Positions 43,336 through 51,455 of a stretch of 64,000 nt of DNA are shown here, piece after piece (the first letter of the stretch is position 1; the number at the start of each line of letters is the position of its first letter). Below the pieces are notes generated by a model. The model saw only the letters and a list, made by a program, of their open reading frames with translations, was not told the origin of the DNA and did no database searches. The translations under genes were made by a program, and so were the position numbers. The DNA comes from Hyphomonas sp. CY54-11-8 (GTDB taxonomy: Bacteria > Pseudomonadota > Alphaproteobacteria > Caulobacterales > Hyphomonadaceae): assembly GCF_000682735.1 (NCBI RefSeq), contig NZ_AWFD01000001.1:558001-622000 (forward strand), written 5' to 3'.

Positions 43336-43852
43336 GCTCAGGTACGTTACATTCGTCGTCGGCAATGAAAGTCGATGCGGAATCGACAAGAACGCGGGAC
43401 GCGAGGAATTCGCGGCCGATCAGGATGTCGTATTCAAAGTCCTCCCGGTCGGCAAGATTGACTTCAGCCAGACCGCGAACGCCGCCCACACAGATGGGAA
43501 GGTGAATCACGGGCCGCCGGATGGTGCCGCCTGTCTTCAGTTTGATCAGGGCGAAACGGCGGACGTCCTGATCGTAGCGAACGGTGCGGCCGTTCTTGCC
43601 GCGCAGCCGGAAAGTCACCCAGTCATCCTTACCGGATTTCTTGTACACCTTCACATCGCGACCATAGACCGAGGAGGAGTCAGCGCCGGTATCAAGTTTC
43701 CCTTTCATTTCAAGGCCTAACTTGCCGACGTGAACGTCTTCGACATAGCCCAGAACTGTCATGTCATCGCGCCCTTCGCGTTCGGCCATGGCAGGTGCAG
43801 GCACCAGCGCCATAACGAGTGCGGCACAGATTGGCAGTCTCAACAGTTTCAC
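43328..43852 (-). CDS. RimK-associated retropepsin-like protease (DUF785 family)
   Basis: About 174 residues from GTG 43852, with a signal peptide (LLRLPICAALVMALVPAPAMA). The aspartic-protease-like motif is KGKLDTGADSSSVYG, followed by FRLRGKNGRTVRYDQDVRR and the C-terminal DILIGREFLASRVLVDSAS. These proteins are annotated as ATP-dependent zinc proteases by homology but look like single-domain retropepsins. First gene of the minus-strand ligase operon. Periplasmic location is predicted, unlike many family members. Confidence 0.87.
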   Translation of the reverse strand: MKLLRLPICAALVMALVPAPAMAEREGRDDMTVLGYVEDVHVGKLGLEMKGKLDTGADSSSVYGRDVKVYKKSGKDDWVTFRLRGKNGRTVRYDQDVRRFALIKLKTGGTIRRPVIHLPICVGGVRGLAEVNLADREDFEYDILIGREFLASRVLVDSASTFIADDECNVPERD

Positions 43853-44059
43853 GGGGGACCCCCTCCTTCCTGAGCTGTCGCGCGGCAGTCGGCTTAGCAT
43901 GTGGATGCGTGGTGCGATAGACACTCCACTCGGCGCGCAGGGGCGGCACAAACACCAGATTCGTGGCGAAAAATGGACGAGGGAAGATGATCAGCAGTCC
44001 GCTGCGCCTGCCGTTCCGCTTCTCGCGCGACAAAGAGGCTCTGCAGGCCTTATCCGCGC

Positions 44060-45343
44060 TCAGGCGGAAACGGGGAAAACCGGCCAGGTGTCGAGGATCG
44101 CGCCGTCTTCATAGACGGCAATGTCTCCGAATTGCAGGAAGACCGCTTCGCTCTGTTGCGGGCGGAGGAAAACGAACTCGTCCGTCTGGATGGACAGTTC
44201 AGGCCCGCCATTCAGCATTTCCTGGTTCGAGGAACGTCCGAACGTCTTGTTGTACTCCAAACCGGGCGGATCGACCGGGTCGGCAAGCCAATGACCGCCA
44301 TGGATGAAGACGGTCTTCTTCGAATTGGGATTCCACGCAGAGGCAGTTCCGCTCGCAAACTCAAGGCCCGGCAGGCGGGTCTTGTCGAACGATTTGATGA
44401 CCGGTGTCGCGATAAAGCTGGCTGGTTGGTGCGGTTCCAGAAGTTCCGTGTCGAAATGCGTCGGTTTCACCAGGCAGGACCCTGCGGACACCTCATTCGC
44501 GATATCGGTGGACTGGTAGTAGCGATAGGTCGGGCTACCGGCTGCGTTCCGGGTCAGGCCCGCCATTTGGTCACCGCCGATCAGCGTGGCCGCCTGTTCC
44601 AGGGCGGAGGTGTAGGTGTTCCACGCGCCTTTCAGCGCCTTGTCCCGCCAGCCAAGCGCGGTCGGCAGGGAAGGGATGTGCGGCTCATAGCCCATGAAAC
44701 CCTTGAATTCGAGATTTGGGTCCGCCTTGATCGCTTCGATGGTGGCACCAAGGGCAGGCCCCGGCTCAAAGCCGCCGCGGTGCAGGCCGACGTCGAGCTC
44801 GAGGACAATCTTCAGGGGCCGGCCGATGTCCGACGCGAGCGCGGCATATTGCTGAAGCCGCTCCGGCGTATCGATCAGCCATTCGATATTGTCCGCTGCT
44901 GCGCTGGCATGTGCGGGAAGCGTCTCGAAATAGTGACGGGCGGCGCGCACCGGAAGAGGCTTGCCCACCAGTTGGCTTGCATCCGGCATGTCGACGGAGA
45001 GCTGGGACAACATGGGCTGGTTGAACGTCATCAACCGGTTGGTGCCGGAAAGATCGCGGATATGAGACAGCAGTCCGATGGAGGGAAGGGATTTCGCAAC
45101 GATGCGGTAGCCCATGCCCGCGGGCAGGTGCGTCTTCAGGGTTCTGACATTATCCGAGAGACGCTTCCTGTCGATCACGAGCGTTGGCCAGGCGATGCCG
45201 GCGCCGATCAGGGCAGCCTGAACGCTGAGAAAGTACGGATCGCGCGGCCCACTATGGTCGTGAGGCTTGTTCATCAGGACGGCTCCTCCGGCAGCGACGG
45301 CGGCGCCGCCAAGAAACAGGGTACGGCGCGAAAGTTCAGGCAT
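44060..45343 (-). CDS. Tat-exported DSD1/alanine-racemase-like PLP enzyme
   Basis: About 427 residues from ATG 45343. A twin-Arg signal (LSRRTLFLGGAAVAAGGAVLM) is present. The fold-type III PLP barrel is seen in WPTLVIDRKRLSDNVRTLKTHLPAGMGYRIVAKSLPS, whose Lys is the likely PLP anchor, then VLELDVGLHRGGF, FKGFMGYEPHIPS and a C-terminal GHWLADP. Related enzymes are D-threonine aldolases and D-serine dehydratases. A periplasmic, Tat-exported member is unusual. The start overlaps the stop of the lactone oxidase gene. Confidence 0.82.
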   Translation of the reverse strand: MPELSRRTLFLGGAAVAAGGAVLMNKPHDHSGPRDPYFLSVQAALIGAGIAWPTLVIDRKRLSDNVRTLKTHLPAGMGYRIVAKSLPSIGLLSHIRDLSGTNRLMTFNQPMLSQLSVDMPDASQLVGKPLPVRAARHYFETLPAHASAAADNIEWLIDTPERLQQYAALASDIGRPLKIVLELDVGLHRGGFEPGPALGATIEAIKADPNLEFKGFMGYEPHIPSLPTALGWRDKALKGAWNTYTSALEQAATLIGGDQMAGLTRNAAGSPTYRYYQSTDIANEVSAGSCLVKPTHFDTELLEPHQPASFIATPVIKSFDKTRLPGLEFASGTASAWNPNSKKTVFIHGGHWLADPVDPPGLEYNKTFGRSSNQEMLNGGPELSIQTDEFVFLRPQQSEAVFLQFGDIAVYEDGAILDTWPVFPVSA

Positions 45344-46760
45344 CGAAGTCCACTCCGAACAGGTGTGCAAGGTGCGGGTTCAGAAATTTCCCTTCCGGAT
45401 CGAGGGCGGCGCGCAGGTCAAGGAAGTTCTGGAATTCCGGATAGAGCGCGATCAGGTCTTCCTTTCCGAGGGAATGCAGCTTGCCCCAGTGCGGACGTCC
45501 GCCATGGGCACGGTGAATGGGTTCCAGCGTGGAGAAGAAATAGTCGTAGGGCTCGTCCACAGCGGCATGCGTGGCAATCGACATGCGTGGACCGTCATTG
45601 AACGGGCTGAGCCACGCATTGTCAGGTGCCGTGATCCGGATTTCCATCGGGAAGAAAGTGTCGTTGCGGGATTCCAGCGCCGCGATGATCTCCCGCAGGC
45701 AGGCGAGGCCGTTCTCAAGCGGAATGTGGTATTCCATCTCGTTGAACTTGGTTGGCCGCGCGGTGGCAAGCAGCTTCCAGTAAGCGTCTGAACTTTCCTC
45801 GATCTGGCCCTTCGGCAGGCTTCCGGCGGCGATGCGCCGGCGCAGCCAGGATGACCAGCCGAACACGTCGCGCAGTTCCTTGAGACCTGCCAGCGTGTCT
45901 TCGTCTTCGTCGGAAACCCGGCCGGTTACCTCGCCATCGAAAATATCGTGCGAGATCCCGGCAGCATACCCTGTGAACGGGAAGTAGTAGAATTCGAAAT
46001 TCCGGTGTTGTTCCGAAAGATCCATCACGCGGTCGAGCAGCGTGTCCAGCTGTTCCACCCAGACCCGGCGTTTCAGATTGTAGGACGGCACGCATTTCAG
46101 CGTGTACTGAGTGATGACCCCCAATGCGCCGAGCGAAACCTGGCCGGCGGAGAACAAATCCGGGTCCGAAGCGGCGGTTACATCGCGGGCGGTGCCGTCT
46201 GCCGTGACGATCCGGAAGCCTTCGATGTGTGCGTGCAGGGGCTTGAGCATCCGGCCTGTGCCATGGGTGGAGGTCGAAAATGATCCCGCGAGGGTTTGCA
46301 CATCGACATCTGGCAGGTTCAGAAGCGCGAGACCGGCGGCGTCCAGTTCACGCGCTGCCTGGCGAATTCGTGTGCCAGCCCCGAACGTGGCCATTCCAGT
46401 TGCTGTGTCAGACGAAACCAGTCCTGAAAAGCGGCTGGCATCCACGATCAAATGTTCTGAGGGGACGAGACCGGTGAAGGAGTGTCCGCTGCCGACAGGG
46501 CGCACGCGGCGTGCTTCGGCGAGTGCGCTTGCAAGGTCAGCTTCGGTGGCTGGTACTGCGATTTGACTTGGTGTGGATCGCTGTATGCCGGACCAGTTGG
46601 ACCAGGCCACTTCACCTTCCGGGGCAGGGGGCAGGTCCGGGCTGTATCCGTCGCGCTTGAAATCCTTCATGCTCCAGCTTGCATACTGGACGCCGGGAAT
46701 GGCGACGGCGGCAGCGAGCCCGGCCGATCCGAGCAGAATGGCGCGCCGGGTGGTGCTCAT
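45336..46760 (-). CDS. Tat-exported FAD-linked sugar-lactone oxidase (ALO/GULO-like)
   Basis: About 474 residues from ATG 46760. A Tat signal MSTTRRAILLGSAGLAAAVAIPG precedes a VAO-type FAD domain: SQIAVPATEADLASALAEARRVRPVGSGHSFTGLV, LPDVDVQTLAGSFSTSTHGTG, and GALGVITQYTLKCVP. The C-terminal domain ends with HWGKLHSLGKEDLIALYPEFQNFLDLRAALDPEGKFLNPHLAHLFG, typical of D-arabinono-1,4-lactone oxidases. The coupled cytochrome c gene suggests that electrons go to the respiratory chain instead of oxygen. Confidence 0.87.
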   Translation of the reverse strand: MSTTRRAILLGSAGLAAAVAIPGVQYASWSMKDFKRDGYSPDLPPAPEGEVAWSNWSGIQRSTPSQIAVPATEADLASALAEARRVRPVGSGHSFTGLVPSEHLIVDASRFSGLVSSDTATGMATFGAGTRIRQAARELDAAGLALLNLPDVDVQTLAGSFSTSTHGTGRMLKPLHAHIEGFRIVTADGTARDVTAASDPDLFSAGQVSLGALGVITQYTLKCVPSYNLKRRVWVEQLDTLLDRVMDLSEQHRNFEFYYFPFTGYAAGISHDIFDGEVTGRVSDEDEDTLAGLKELRDVFGWSSWLRRRIAAGSLPKGQIEESSDAYWKLLATARPTKFNEMEYHIPLENGLACLREIIAALESRNDTFFPMEIRITAPDNAWLSPFNDGPRMSIATHAAVDEPYDYFFSTLEPIHRAHGGRPHWGKLHSLGKEDLIALYPEFQNFLDLRAALDPEGKFLNPHLAHLFGVDFDA

Positions 46761-47143
46761 GACTGGCCCTCCGTTGCCATGAATTCGATGAGTGACTTGA
46801 AATCGTCGTCTGTGCAGTCCGGGCAGTACCCCATGGCGGGCATCGTACCGCGGCCGGAGTGAATCGAGGTCAGCAAACCGTCCATTCCACGCTGCTCGAA
46901 CCGCATTTCCCACGCCGCCGAGTGGCCGGTCAGCGGGGCGCCCAGTCCATTCAGGGCATGGCAGGCCCGGCAGGACCGGTCATAGATGGCGGCGAGACCG
47001 GCATCTGCTGGGACCATGGTTTCGGCGAGGGCGATGTGAGCGGCGTCGGGTTCGACGATTTCCGGCGCGGCGATCTCTTCCGCCCCCCGGGAACAGGCAC
47101 ACATACATGCCAGCACCAGCGTCGCTGTGAAAGTCCTCACCAT
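46757..47143 (-). CDS. Exported c-type cytochrome
   Basis: About 128 residues from ATG 47143, with a signal peptide (VRTFTATLVLACMCAC), possibly a lipoprotein. The haem site is SCRACHALNG and a distal Met may be in TMPAMGYCP. Its stop overlaps the start of the lactone oxidase gene (ATGA), so it is the first gene of the three-gene operon and probably the oxidase's electron acceptor. A short inverted repeat (47179-47194) lies upstream. Confidence 0.85.
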   Translation of the reverse strand: MVRTFTATLVLACMCACSRGAEEIAAPEIVEPDAAHIALAETMVPADAGLAAIYDRSCRACHALNGLGAPLTGHSAAWEMRFEQRGMDGLLTSIHSGRGTMPAMGYCPDCTDDDFKSLIEFMATEGQS

Positions 47144-47178
47144 TTGTCTCCCCCGTCCGTTGCCCGGATCGTGTTTTA

Positions 47179-47194
47179 GATAGCTAATGCTATC
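47179..47194. promoter_or_regulatory. Inverted repeat upstream of the cytochrome gene
   Basis: GATAGC-TAAT-GCTATC is a perfect 6-base inverted repeat, 36 bases before the cytochrome start and in an AT-rich patch. It could be an operator. Confidence 0.4.
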
Positions 47195-47246
47195 ATTACA
47201 GGACACATCAAAATGAGTCTATCGTGGAAAGAACAGACAATCGAAT

Positions 47247-47867
47247 CTATTCGTTTCTGGAGGAATTCCGGACGTCTTCATTCATGGCAGCAAGGCGGAG
47301 ACTGACCTCGTAGGCCTTCTTGGTCTCCATGCCAGCGAGAATCATGCCGGCCTGTTCGGAGCGCATGAGACGCAGGAAGCCGGCTGCAAAGTCGGAATCC
47401 ATCTGGTTGAAGATCGACGCCGCCTGGTCCGGTTTCATCGTGCCGTACATGCGCGCCAGATGATCCATATCATCATTCGAGGCGTCCTGGAGCTGGCCCC
47501 ACCGGTCCTGAAGCGTTGCTTCGACTGCCTGAAGATCGGACGCACGGCGGTCCAGTTCCTGCTGGCGTGCGAGCAGTTCCAGCTCGAGCTCCTGCAAGGC
47601 AGCCTGTTGTTCTTTCAGTTTTTTCTGGTCATCCGCCAGAAGCGCAGCGGTCTCGGCGGTAAAACAGACCTGGTCGATCTGTTTGGTCCCTGCCACAATC
47701 GGCGCGGGCGCCGGAGTGTGGTCCCCGGCTTCCGTGGGATGGGCCGTCTTCTGCGGGCTCTCTGCAATCGCCAGATTGCTGGGCAGGAACCTGACGGCGG
47801 CACCCAGTGTGAACAGGAATCCCAGGGTAAGCAGGACATAGGATCGGCTGTTGTTGAGAGACTTCAT
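47247..47867 (-). CDS. motE: MotE-like flagellar protein
   Basis: A 206-residue exported protein. It has one N-terminal membrane helix (SYVLLTLGFLFTLGAAVRFL), a Pro-rich linker, a long coiled coil (about residues 78-125, QKKLKEQQAALQELELELLARQQELDRRA), and an MgtE-N-like domain (MYGTMKPDQAASIFNQMDSDFAAGFLRLMRSEQAGMILAGME). MotE stabilises the periplasmic stator part MotC in rhizobia, and similar proteins occur in other alphaproteobacterial flagellar loci. It follows the DUF6468 gene on the minus strand. Confidence 0.82.
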   Translation of the reverse strand: MKSLNNSRSYVLLTLGFLFTLGAAVRFLPSNLAIAESPQKTAHPTEAGDHTPAPAPIVAGTKQIDQVCFTAETAALLADDQKKLKEQQAALQELELELLARQQELDRRASDLQAVEATLQDRWGQLQDASNDDMDHLARMYGTMKPDQAASIFNQMDSDFAAGFLRLMRSEQAGMILAGMETKKAYEVSLRLAAMNEDVRNSSRNE

Positions 47868-47897
47868 GGCAGGCTACCCGTTTCGTCTTCTGCGAGG

Positions 47898-48362
47898 TCA
47901 GCGCCCGGTGGTCTGGGCGAGGGGGCGATAGTCTTCGTCGGCGTCTTCAGTCATTTCACGCATGTCCTGCATGACGCGGTTCATTTCCATGATGCGGGTC
48001 TTGGACTGGTCGAGGATGATCCGCATCATCGTGCTGAGTTCGGCCTGAGAGGCCGTCACCTGGTCGACGGCGTCCTTCTGTGTCGCTTCAAGGGACGCTT
48101 TCAGCTTTTCCAGCCGGGCGCAGGTCTGTTTTGCGTCCTCCAACTGCATTGCGAGGCGCGCAGCCATTTCGCCGACATGGGAACGTGTTTCCTTGGTCGA
48201 GCTGGACATGGCTGCAATCGATTTGGACATGGCCATGATGGTTGCGCCGAGTCCGTCGCGCGTATCCTGCAGGGCTTTCAGCCGGCGGTTCAGCACGAAA
48301 CAATACACACAGGCGGCGAAGGACACGAGGATGATGGCGATGTCGGTGGCTTCAATCGGCAT
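47898..48362 (-). CDS. DUF6468 flagellar-locus protein
   Basis: About 154 residues from ATG 48362 (48371 is also in frame). A single N-terminal membrane helix (IAIILVSFAACVYCFVLNRRLKAL) is followed by a long coiled coil through most of the protein. The family sits between fliL and motE genes in alphaproteobacterial flagellar loci; its function is not known. The overlap with fliL and the short gap to motE show one operon. Confidence 0.75.
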   Translation of the reverse strand: MPIEATDIAIILVSFAACVYCFVLNRRLKALQDTRDGLGATIMAMSKSIAAMSSSTKETRSHVGEMAARLAMQLEDAKQTCARLEKLKASLEATQKDAVDQVTASQAELSTMMRIILDQSKTRIMEMNRVMQDMREMTEDADEDYRPLAQTTGR

Positions 48363-48367
48363 GGGGC

Positions 48368-48895
48368 TCACCTCAGCAGGAATTCTGTGATCAGGACGCC
48401 TTCGGAAACACCGCCGCCCAGCACCAGTTCAGAGCGGCGGCTGAGCTGTTCGCGCATGTGGGCGTAGAAATCGGGGTTTTCGAAATCGCTGAGTTCGACG
48501 GAACGCAGATAGTTGGTAAATGCATCGATCAGCACGGGTTCGGCTTTGGTAACCATACCCGCACCGCTGTTATCGGTGACAATGGAGACCTTCATCTTCA
48601 GATAGCGTGTTGCCGGCTCGCTTCCGATCGTGATCAGGATGTCCTGCAGTTCCACATAGGTCTGGTCTTGTTGCGCGATGGGTTCGAGCGCTGGGCCGGT
48701 ATCGACCACCGGACAGGCTGGGCCCGTCGGTGGATCGGAGGCCAGGACATAGACGGTTGCGAAAGAGCTGGTCATGGCGCCCACAGCAAGGATCGCCATG
48801 CCGACGAACCCGCCACCCGACTTCTTCCCGCTGGTCTGCGCACCGCCGTCCGCGGCTTGGTCGCCAGCTTTCGCAGCATCTTTTTTTGCCATCAA
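48368..48895 (-). CDS. fliL: Flagellar basal-body-associated protein FliL
   Basis: A 175-residue protein with a cytoplasmic N-terminus, one membrane helix (VGMAILAVGAMTSSFATVYVLA) and the FliL periplasmic domain: YVELQDILITIGSEPATRYLKMKVSIVTD, then VLIDAFTNYLRSVELSDFENPDFYAHMREQLSRRSELVLG and ending in VLITEFLLR. FliL supports stator function. It is divergent from fliF, sharing a 125-base region with TTAA-type boxes. Confidence 0.92.
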   Translation of the reverse strand: MMAKKDAAKAGDQAADGGAQTSGKKSGGGFVGMAILAVGAMTSSFATVYVLASDPPTGPACPVVDTGPALEPIAQQDQTYVELQDILITIGSEPATRYLKMKVSIVTDNSGAGMVTKAEPVLIDAFTNYLRSVELSDFENPDFYAHMREQLSRRSELVLGGGVSEGVLITEFLLR

Positions 48896-48944
48896 CTTCC
48901 CGGCTATCCCAAGACTCCCGATGCTCCTTAAACAAGGCTTCGGG

Positions 48945-48984
48945 TAAAGGAACCGTTAATGATTTTCGGCCAGATATTAACCAT
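48945..48984. promoter_or_regulatory. CtrA-like boxes between fliL and fliF
   Basis: TAAA-N7-TTAA at 48945-48959 differs by one base from the CtrA full site TTAA-N7-TTAA, and TTAACCAT at 48977-48984 matches the reported CtrA half site. Another TTAA lies at 48928. The region serves both fliL and fliF. CtrA control is inferred. Confidence 0.5.
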
Positions 48985-49020
48985 TCCAACGATCCGCCCC
49001 GATACGGGAAGACCTGATTC

Positions 49021-50532
49021 ATGAATTTCATTGCCAATCTTCGCGCCCTGCCTGTCAGCCGGCAAATCATGCTCGCTGTCGCCATGCTGGGCGTCATCGG
49101 AATCATGAGTTTCATGGTGCAAGGGGCGATGAAACAGCCGATGGGACTGCTATATTCCGGACTCGACGCTTCCGTCACGGGTGAGATCATCGATGAGCTC
49201 GACAAGCGCGGCACGCGCTACGAAATCAAGGGCGATGCGATCCTGGTGCCGCAGAAAGACCGCGATTCGGTCCGGTTCGCGCTCGCCCGGGACGGGCTGC
49301 CGAAACAGTCGGTTCAGGGTTACGAACTTCTGGACAACGTAAACGGGTTTTCCGTCACGTCGGAGATGTACAATGCTGCGTATTGGCGTGCCAAGGAAGG
49401 CGAACTGACGCGCACCATCCTTGCCGTTCCGGGAATCCAGTCGGCACGGGTCCATATCGGCGCAAGCCTGCGTTCGGGGTTCGCACGGTCTGATCCGGCG
49501 CAGACGGCTTCGGTAACGCTGTCGTCTGCACATAACCTGACGAGCAGTCAGGCACAGGGCATCCAGTACCTGGTTGCTCTGGCAGTCTCCGGACTGAGCC
49601 CGGACGAGGTCGCCGTGATCGATCTCAACAAAGGTATTCTGGCCGGGCCAGGCGTTGCATCCGCAGAGCAATCGGGCGTTCAGGCGGAAACCGAGGAATC
49701 GCAGCTGGAGCAGAAAATCCTGCGCCTGCTTGAGGCGCGTGTCGGCGCCGGTAATGCGCGGGTGTCTGTGTCTGTCGATGTCAGTCACGAACGCCAGCGG
49801 ACTTCCGCGGTGACGTATGATCCTGACTCTCGGGTCGTCCGGTCACGCACAACAGGCGATGTGGCGGAGACCAGCGGCGGCACCTCCGGCGCGCTTACTG
49901 TATCCAGTAATCTCCCGCAGGGGAGCGCACCGGCCGGTAGCCAGAGCAACAGCACGGTCAAGAATTCCTCTGAGTCTGTCTCCTATGAGATCAACGAAAC
50001 CCGCACGGAAACCGAACGCCTGCCGGGGCAGGTGGAGCGGATTTCGGTCGCGGTTCTCGTGAATGACCAGGTGCTCGGACTGGATCCTGCCGCACCGGAC
50101 GCCGCGACGGTCAATGACCAGATGGTTGCCAATTTCCGCCAGCTCGTGACATCCGCCGTGGGGCTCGATGTGGGCCGGGGAGATAACCTGACCGTGGAAT
50201 TCATGCCTTTCCAGGCCGCGCCCGTTGAGGAACTCGCCACCGCGCCGAGCATGATGGACCAGTTGATGGAGCGCTACCTCTGGTCCGGCATCCAGATCCT
50301 CGTTCTGGGACTTGTGGTCATCGTCCTGGCCCTCGGCGTGATCCGGCCGATGATGAAGCAGCCGAAGACGAATGCTTTGTCTTTGGATGATCATGAGCCA
50401 GGTAGCCTGGATGCGATTGCGGCCGACCCGTTCGTCTCCCTGAAAGACTATGCATCCGAACGCCAGGACGATGCTGCGGCTATCCTGCAGGAATGGCTCG
50501 ATGAAGACCGGAAGTTTGCTGTGAATGAGTAA
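49021..50532 (+). CDS. fliF: Flagellar MS-ring protein FliF
   Basis: A 503-residue MS-ring protein with two membrane helices (about residues 17-38 and 417-440). The secretin-like ring domains show GLLYSGLDASVTGEIIDELDKRGTRYEI, VQGYELLDNVNGFSVTSEMYNAAYWRAKEGELTRTI and the RVSVSVDVSHERQRTSAVTYDP block, with YEINETRTETERLPGQVERISVAVLVND in the beta collar. The C-terminal tail that binds FliG is acidic (DYASERQDDAAAILQEWLDEDRKFA). First gene of fliF-fliH-fliN-fliP-fliG. Confidence 0.95.
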   Translation: MNFIANLRALPVSRQIMLAVAMLGVIGIMSFMVQGAMKQPMGLLYSGLDASVTGEIIDELDKRGTRYEIKGDAILVPQKDRDSVRFALARDGLPKQSVQGYELLDNVNGFSVTSEMYNAAYWRAKEGELTRTILAVPGIQSARVHIGASLRSGFARSDPAQTASVTLSSAHNLTSSQAQGIQYLVALAVSGLSPDEVAVIDLNKGILAGPGVASAEQSGVQAETEESQLEQKILRLLEARVGAGNARVSVSVDVSHERQRTSAVTYDPDSRVVRSRTTGDVAETSGGTSGALTVSSNLPQGSAPAGSQSNSTVKNSSESVSYEINETRTETERLPGQVERISVAVLVNDQVLGLDPAAPDAATVNDQMVANFRQLVTSAVGLDVGRGDNLTVEFMPFQAAPVEELATAPSMMDQLMERYLWSGIQILVLGLVVIVLALGVIRPMMKQPKTNALSLDDHEPGSLDAIAADPFVSLKDYASERQDDAAAILQEWLDEDRKFAVNE

Positions 50533-51127
50533 CGCGCTTCTCTCCAACCTGCCGCGTTTCGACAGGGATGATCAGACGCATCCTGCCGAGCAGTTGAAAC
50601 GCATGCTGGGCCAGATGCAGGCAGCTGCCGCACGGCCTGCGGCTGCACCGCCGCAACAGGACGTGTCGGAAGCGGAAGAGGAATTGACGCCTCCCGAAGA
50701 CCTGGGGCCATCGCTCGCGGAAGTCGAAAGTCTCGTCGCGCAGCTTTCCTCTGCACTGACCCGGATTGAGGGCGAGGCGCGGGATCAGTCCATGCAGGTC
50801 ACGCAGGCACTCGCAGCACGCCTTTTCCCGGAATTGTCGCGGCAGTTTCTGGCCGACGAGATTGCCCGGCACCTTCCGGTTCTTGTGCCGGCTTCGGTGC
50901 CGTCACTTGAGATCCGTGCCCGGCAGGCCATGCTGGACAAGCTTGAACCCATCATCGCGAGCGAGTCGTCTCTGGCTGGCCGCTGCAAGTTGGCGCCTGC
51001 AACGTCGCAGGATGAGACGCGTGTGCTTGTCTCGTGGAAGACCGGCGGCGTGACATTTGATTTCGAGGGTCTGCTGGCTGCGTGCCTCGCCCATCTGGAC
51101 CCCTCCCACACAATGATCGAGGAGTAG
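50525..51127 (+). CDS. FliH-like flagellar export protein
   Basis: A 200-residue cytoplasmic protein that overlaps fliF by eight bases. It has a Pro/Ala/Glu-rich N-terminal half, and a C-terminal domain with LAARLFPELSRQFLADEIARHLPVLVPASVPSLEIRARQAMLDKLEP, which resembles FliH/FlbE stator-like regulators of the export ATPase. The sequence is divergent, so the call rests on length, layout and position between fliF and fliN. Confidence 0.7.
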   Translation: MSNALLSNLPRFDRDDQTHPAEQLKRMLGQMQAAAARPAAAPPQQDVSEAEEELTPPEDLGPSLAEVESLVAQLSSALTRIEGEARDQSMQVTQALAARLFPELSRQFLADEIARHLPVLVPASVPSLEIRARQAMLDKLEPIIASESSLAGRCKLAPATSQDETRVLVSWKTGGVTFDFEGLLAACLAHLDPSHTMIEE

Positions 51128-51131
51128 ACCC

Positions 51132-51455
51132 ATGGCCGTCCCTATGGAAGCCGAACCCAAATCGCCTGAGGTCGAGCGTCGTGACCCGTCTTCAGCAAAC
51201 CAGCATCGCCGGACGATTTTCAGTGTTCCGGTCACTGTAACCGTTTCGATCGGGCAGGCACGTCTCAGCGTGTCGGAAATCCTTGATTTGCAGCCGGAAT
51301 CAATTGTTCCGCTTACGTCTCGTATCGAGGACCCGGTGGACCTCACGATCGACAACAAGGTCATCGCGAAAGGTGAGCTTGTGGAAACGGAAGATGGTTC
51401 GCTCGGCGTGAAAATTACGGAGATACCGGAGCAATCCTACGATGATCTGGGCTAG
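51132..51455 (+). CDS. fliN: Flagellar motor switch protein FliN
   Basis: A 107-residue protein with a disordered N-terminus and a full SpoA domain: IFSVPVTVTVSIGQARLSVSEILDLQPESIVPLTSRIEDPVDLTIDNKVIAKGELVETEDGSLGVKITEI. FliN forms the lower C-ring and takes part in export. The end overlaps fliP by 14 bases in another frame. Confidence 0.92.
   Translation: MAVPMEAEPKSPEVERRDPSSANQHRRTIFSVPVTVTVSIGQARLSVSEILDLQPESIVPLTSRIEDPVDLTIDNKVIAKGELVETEDGSLGVKITEIPEQSYDDLG

Noticed and set aside
44132-45601. A 489-residue plus-strand frame opposite the PLP enzyme
   Set aside because: Arg/Gly-rich shadow frame; the minus-strand gene has a Tat signal, PLP motifs and operon overlaps.
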